Position numbers and translations under genes: made by a program. The notes beneath the pieces were generated by a model, which saw nothing but the letters and a program-made list of their open reading frames with translations, did not search any database and was not told where the DNA came from. From contig NZ_LT963352.1 of the NCBI RefSeq assembly GCF_900236475.1, positions 2,356,001 to 2,420,000 on the forward strand: 64,000 nucleotides of DNA, in the 5' to 3' direction. Source of the DNA: Streptomyces chartreusis NRRL 3882. GTDB taxonomy: Bacteria; Actinomycetota; Actinomycetes; Streptomycetales; Streptomycetaceae. Of this stretch, positions 62,842-64,000 are shown in pieces (within the stretch, counting starts at the first letter, position 1; the number at the start of each line of letters is the position of its first letter).

Positions 62842-64000
62842 CTACCCTTCAGACTCCCCCCGGATCAGCGCGAGCACGCCATCCAGCTCATCAGGCTTCA
62901 CAAGAACGTCACGAGCCTTGGAACCCTCGCTCGGCCCGACGATGTTCCGGGACTCCATGAGGTCCATCAGCCGCCCGGCCTTGGCGAAGCCGACGCGCAG
63001 TTTGCGCTGGAGCATGGAGGTCGACCCGAACTGCGTGGAGACGACCAGTTCGGCCGCCTGGCACAGCAGGTCGAGGTCGTCGCCGATGTCCTCGTCGATC
63101 TCCTTCTTCTGCTTGGTCCCGACGGTGACGTCGTCCCGGAAGACGGGCGCCATCTGGTCCTTGCAGTGCCGGACGACGCCCGCGATCTCCTCCTCGGTCA
63201 CGAAGGCGCCCTGCATACGGGTCGGCTTGTTGGCACCCATCGGCAGGAACAGCCCGTCGCCCTTGCCGATGAGCTTCTCGGCGCCCGGCTGGTCGAGGAT
63301 GACCCGCGAGTCGGCGAGCGACGACGTGGCGAACGCCAGCCGCGACGGCACGTTCGCCTTGATCAGGCCGGTGACGACGTCGACGGACGGCCGCTGTGTG
63401 GCGAGCACCAGATGGATGCCGGCCGCGCGCGCGAGCTGCGTGATGCGCACGATCGCGTCCTCGACGTCGCGCGGCGCGACCATCATCAGGTCGGCGAGCT
63501 CGTCGACGATGACCAGCAGGTACGGGTACGGCTGGAGCTCGCGCTCGCTGCCCTCGGGCGGTTTGACCTTGCCCTCGCGCACGGCCCGGTTGAAGTCGTC
63601 GATGTGCCGGTAGCCGTAGGCGGCCAGGTCGTCGTAGCGCAGGTCCATCTCGCGCACGACCCACTGGAGCGCCTCGGCGGCCCGCTTGGGGTTGGTGATG
63701 ATCGGAGTGATCAGGTGCGGGATGCCCTCGTAGGCGGTCAGCTCGACCCGCTTGGGGTCGACGAGGATCATCCGGACGTCCTCGGGGGTCGCCCGCATCA
63801 TGATCGAGGTGATCAGGCAGTTGATGCAGGACGACTTGCCGGAGCCGGTGGCGCCGGCGACCAGCATGTGCGGCATCTTCGCCAGCGAGTGCATGACGTA
63901 GCCGCCCTCGACGTCCTTGCCGAAGGCGACCAGCATCGGGTCGTCGTCCTCCGCGGACTCCGCGAGCCGCAGTACGTCACCGAGGTTGACCATCTCCCGG
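62842..64000 (-). CDS. ftsK: DNA translocase FtsK/SpoIIIE, C-terminal part (truncated by window edge)
   Basis: The last 386 residues of an FtsK/SpoIIIE translocase, which pumps chromosomal DNA during septation. The RecA-like motor has Walker [14 protein letters not shown], Walker [14 protein letters not shown] and the [12 protein letters not shown] motif. The winged gamma domain ([20 protein letters not shown]) is at the C-terminus. The membrane domain and start lie beyond position 64000. The stop precedes a gap and then the RodZ-like gene. Confidence 0.95.
   Translation of the reverse strand, partial: REMVNLGDVLRLAESAEDDDPMLVAFGKDVEGGYVMHSLAKMPHMLVAGATGSGKSSCINCLITSIMMRATPEDVRMILVDPKRVELTAYEGIPHLITPIITNPKRAAEALQWVVREMDLRYDDLAAYGYRHIDDFNRAVREGKVKPPEGSERELQPYPYLLVIVDELADLMMVAPRDVEDAIVRITQLARAAGIHLVLATQRPSVDVVTGLIKANVPSRLAFATSSLADSRVILDQPGAEKLIGKGDGLFLPMGANKPTRMQGAFVTEEEIAGVVRHCKDQMAPVFRDDVTVGTKQKKEIDEDIGDDLDLLCQAAELVVSTQFGSTSMLQRKLRVGFAKAGRLMDLMESRNIVGPSEGSKARDVLVKPDELDGVLALIRGESEG

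Overview
This window is chromosomal DNA from a Streptomyces-type actinomycete. GC is very high, GTG and TTG starts are common, and the gene order nrdJ-nrdR | lexA ... rsh, dapF, miaA, miaB ... gluABCD ... recX-recA ... lhr-nei, clgR-cinA-pgsA-rimO-ftsK is, as I recall it, that of the S. coelicolor core chromosome roughly between SCO5750 and SCO5805. No tRNA, rRNA, CRISPR array, transposase or phage gene was seen. Functions are read from motifs and family knowledge, because no database search was possible.

Layout. 1-5.2 kb: class II ribonucleotide reductase nrdJ and its repressor nrdR, divergent from lexA, with two NrdR boxes and a LexA box between them. 5.2-7.2 kb: DinG-type helicase. 7.4-12.3 kb: a small NRPS-independent siderophore locus (aminotransferase, IucA/IucC synthetase, acyltransferase). 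12.5-15.2 kb: two tandem lipoprotein trypsin-like proteases. 15.2-29.1 kb: hflX, M1 peptidase, rsh, dapF, membrane protein, miaA, an MT0933-type antitoxin pair, a dioxygenase-like protein, miaB and a LuxR-type two-component system. 29.3-31.5 kb: K+/H+ antiporter pair and a MazG-like protein. 31.6-38.4 kb: a glutamate module made of an orphan TAXI binding protein, the two-component system gluK/gluR, and the ABC importer gluABCD.

38.4-40.6 kb is the least core-like stretch. Its composition is less GC-rich and it holds two tandem paralogous small secreted four-cysteine proteins plus nearly 1 kb with no convincing gene. Then come an FAD monooxygenase, a 15-codon cysteine-rich leader peptide upstream of cysteine dioxygenase and rhodanese, recX-recA with an SOS box, an AI-2E transporter with DUF3046, AzlCD with an AraC regulator, a 1,641-residue Lhr helicase followed by a Nei-type glycosylase, an SDR, a Dps, and finally clgR, cinA, pgsA, rimO, a RodZ-like protein and the C-terminal part of ftsK, which runs off the right edge.

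Themes. DNA repair is dense (lexA, recA, recX, dinG-like, lhr, nei, nrdRJ, dps), and so is tRNA/ribosome modification (miaA, miaB, rimO, hflX). The most interesting leads are the cysteine-coding leader ORF ahead of cysteine dioxygenase, the secreted-protein pair in the accessory patch, the orphan TAXI protein beside the glutamate two-component system, and a siderophore locus with no visible amine-forming decarboxylase, hydroxylase, transporter or iron box.
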